A DNA stretch of 64,000 nt from Defluviimonas aquaemixtae (GTDB lineage Bacteria > Pseudomonadota > Alphaproteobacteria > Rhodobacterales > Rhodobacteraceae). The stretch lies in the NCBI RefSeq assembly GCF_900302475.1, contig NZ_OMOQ01000001.1, positions 62,001 to 126,000 on the forward strand, in the 5' to 3' direction. A model generated the notes under the pieces. The model had not been told where the DNA came from and did no database searches. It worked only from the letters and a program-made list of their open reading frames with translations. The translations under genes were made by a program, and so were the position numbers. Positions 62,746 through 64,000 of the stretch are shown one piece after another. Numbering within the stretch: position 1 is the first letter of the stretch; every line of letters starts with the position of its first letter.

Positions 62746-63657
62746 ATGAGCCAGGCCGCGCGCGGGCATGTCGCGATGCTTATCTTCTCGGCGCTCGTCG
62801 CGGGGTCCTTCTCGCTCGGGGCGCAGATGGCGAACTTCGTCTCGCCGGTGGCGTTCACGGCGCTGCGCTTCGTGTTGGCGGGGGTGATCGTCGGCGCGAT
62901 GGCCGCGGCGACGGGCGGCGTGCCGCGGACGGCGCTGGCCGCGCCGTGGCGCTATGCGGTTCTGGGCGCGATCTTTGGGGCCTATTTCGTCCTGATGTTC
63001 GAGGGGCTGAAGACCGCGCCGCCGGTTTCGGCCGCCGCCGTGTTCACGCTGACCCCGGTCCTGTCTGCCGCCTTCGGCTGGGTGCTCTTGCGCCAGATCA
63101 CGACGCCGCGCATCGCGGCGGCGCTTGCCATTGGGGCGGCGGGCGCGCTCTGGGTGATCTTCCGCGCCGATCTCGGCGCGTTTCTGAGACTCGAGATCGG
63201 GCGGGGCGAGGCCATCTACTTTCTCGGCTGCGTGGCCCATGCCGTTTACACGCCGCTCGTGCGGCGGCTGAACCGGGGCGAAAGCGCCACGGTCTTCAGC
63301 TTCGGCGTGCTGGTCGCAGGCTCAGTGGTGCTCACGGCCTATGGCTGGGGCGCGATCCGGGCGACCGACTGGACGGCGCTGCCGTCGATCGTGTGGCTCA
63401 CCCTCGCATACACCGCCATCTTCGCGAGCGCGACGACCTTCGTCCTTCTGCAATACGCCACGCTCAGGCTGCCGTCGGCCAAGGTTATGGCCTACACCTA
63501 CCTGACGCCGTCCTGGGTGATCCTATGGCAGATCGCGCTGAACGAGCCGCCGCCGCCCTTATTGATCGTGGTGGGGGTCGGGTTGACCGCCCTAGCGCTG
63601 CTGATGCTTTTGAAGGACGAGGAGCCCGCGGCGGACCCGTCGACGCAATCCGATTGA
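62746..63657 (+). CDS. EamA/DMT-family transporter
   Basis: A 303-residue membrane protein with ten hydrophobic helices in two EamA repeats (first repeat includes FVSPVAFTALRFVLAGVIVG; second includes PSIVWLTLAYTAIFASATTF). DMT transporters export amino acids or metabolites; the substrate is not evident. It begins four bases after the LysR stop, so the two are co-transcribed. Confidence 0.88.
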   Translation: MSQAARGHVAMLIFSALVAGSFSLGAQMANFVSPVAFTALRFVLAGVIVGAMAAATGGVPRTALAAPWRYAVLGAIFGAYFVLMFEGLKTAPPVSAAAVFTLTPVLSAAFGWVLLRQITTPRIAAALAIGAAGALWVIFRADLGAFLRLEIGRGEAIYFLGCVAHAVYTPLVRRLNRGESATVFSFGVLVAGSVVLTAYGWGAIRATDWTALPSIVWLTLAYTAIFASATTFVLLQYATLRLPSAKVMAYTYLTPSWVILWQIALNEPPPPLLIVVGVGLTALALLMLLKDEEPAADPSTQSD

Positions 63658-63738
63658 GCGCCTATGGCGCAAGCCTTCCTGCACTTCGTGCGGTTTGTCT
63701 CCGGCGGAGGTATTTCAGCGATGAAATTGCAGGGGTGA

Positions 63739-64000
63739 TCATTCAGGGGCCGGAAGCTCCGTCGCGAGGAAGCGTTCGAACGCGTCGAAGTCGACCGGTT
63801 CGAACTGCCCGAAGCCCTGGATCCAGACGGTCGCCGCGCGCATCGCGTCCGGCTCGAGCTTGCACCACTTGACCCTACCGCGCTTCTCCTGGCTGATCAG
63901 TCCGGCTTCGGCCAGGACGACGAGATGCTTGGAGATTGCGGCGAGGGACATGTCGAACGGCTCGGCCACGTCGGTCACCGCCATGTCGTCTTCGAGAAGC
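63739..64000 (-). CDS. ArsR-family regulator, start outside window
   Basis: The frame is open to the right edge, so the N-terminus lies outside the window. The visible part has the ArsR winged-helix core: VTDVAEPFDMSLAAISKHLV and LAEAGLISQEKRGRVKWCKL. This branch (AEPFDMSLxAISKHLxVL) is often paired with an SRPBCC/AHSA1 protein gene, which would be transcribed leftward but is not seen in the 81 bases before the EamA stop. The last visible residues end LPAPE. Confidence 0.85.
   Translation of the reverse strand, partial: LLEDDMAVTDVAEPFDMSLAAISKHLVVLAEAGLISQEKRGRVKWCKLEPDAMRAATVWIQGFGQFEPVDFDAFERFLATELPAPE

Overview
The window looks like chromosomal DNA of an alphaproteobacterium of the Rhodobacteraceae (Roseobacter/Rhodobacter relatives). 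The evidence is high GC content, many ATGA/GTGA stop-start overlaps, and several lineage-typical loci: MipZ, ChvI-ChvG next to HprK-RapZ-EIIA-HPr with pckA alongside, methylsuccinyl-CoA dehydrogenase of the ethylmalonyl-CoA pathway, the rpoZ-rsh-pdxJ-acpS-lepB-rnc-era-recO order, and an ImuA-ImuB-DnaE2 cassette. I saw no phage, insertion sequence, CRISPR array, tRNA or rRNA. This placement is inference from gene content, not from a phylogenetic marker search.

Layout. 1-10 kb: the end of a receiver-like protein, a glutathionyl-hydroquinone reductase, a C-S lyase, a peptide deformylase pair (the second lacks catalytic residues) with fmt, then a leftward rnhA/methyltransferase/ispH group, a small RTX protein, a NYN-domain protein and folK. 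10-19 kb: a rightward housekeeping run (rpoZ, rsh, DUF2062, pdxJ, quinone reductase, acpS, lepB, rnc, era, DUF1491, recO). 19-22.2 kb: a META lipoprotein, an MFS transporter and a leftward sulfotransferase.

22.7-33.5 kb: nine genes joined by 4-bp overlaps (one by a 1-bp gap). They encode a sugar-nucleotide 2-epimerase, a pseudo-deacetylase/GT2 fusion, a DegT aminotransferase, a Gfo/Idh/MocA oxidoreductase, a left-handed beta-helix acyltransferase, an FAD oxidoreductase, an intact polysaccharide deacetylase, a GT-C-like membrane protein and a UPF0104/LPG-synthase-like membrane protein. The logic resembles the Arn (aminoarabinose) pathway: make and acylate an amino sugar on a nucleotide, move it to a polyprenyl phosphate with GT2, deacylate it, flip it, and transfer it with a GT-C enzyme. 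This is the best candidate here for an undescribed system.

33.6-45.6 kb: mcd, a TauE/SafE permease, pckA, the ChvI-ChvG/HprK/RapZ/EIIA/HPr operon, an acyltransferase, 3-hydroxybutyryl-CoA dehydrogenase and a DUF6473-like protein. 45.6-52.2 kb: the leftward mutagenesis cassette imuA-imuB-dnaE2, a divergent 53-residue ORF, and mipZ. 52.2-58.7 kb: a leftward translation and secretion run (ffh, three tandem GNAT acetyltransferases, chorismate mutase, rpsP, a 50-residue membrane protein, rimM, trmD, rplS, rpmE). 58.9-64 kb: a rhodanese, an azoreductase with an upstream dyad, two paralogous small secreted proteins each followed by a GC hairpin, a LysR regulator, an EamA transporter and a truncated ArsR regulator.
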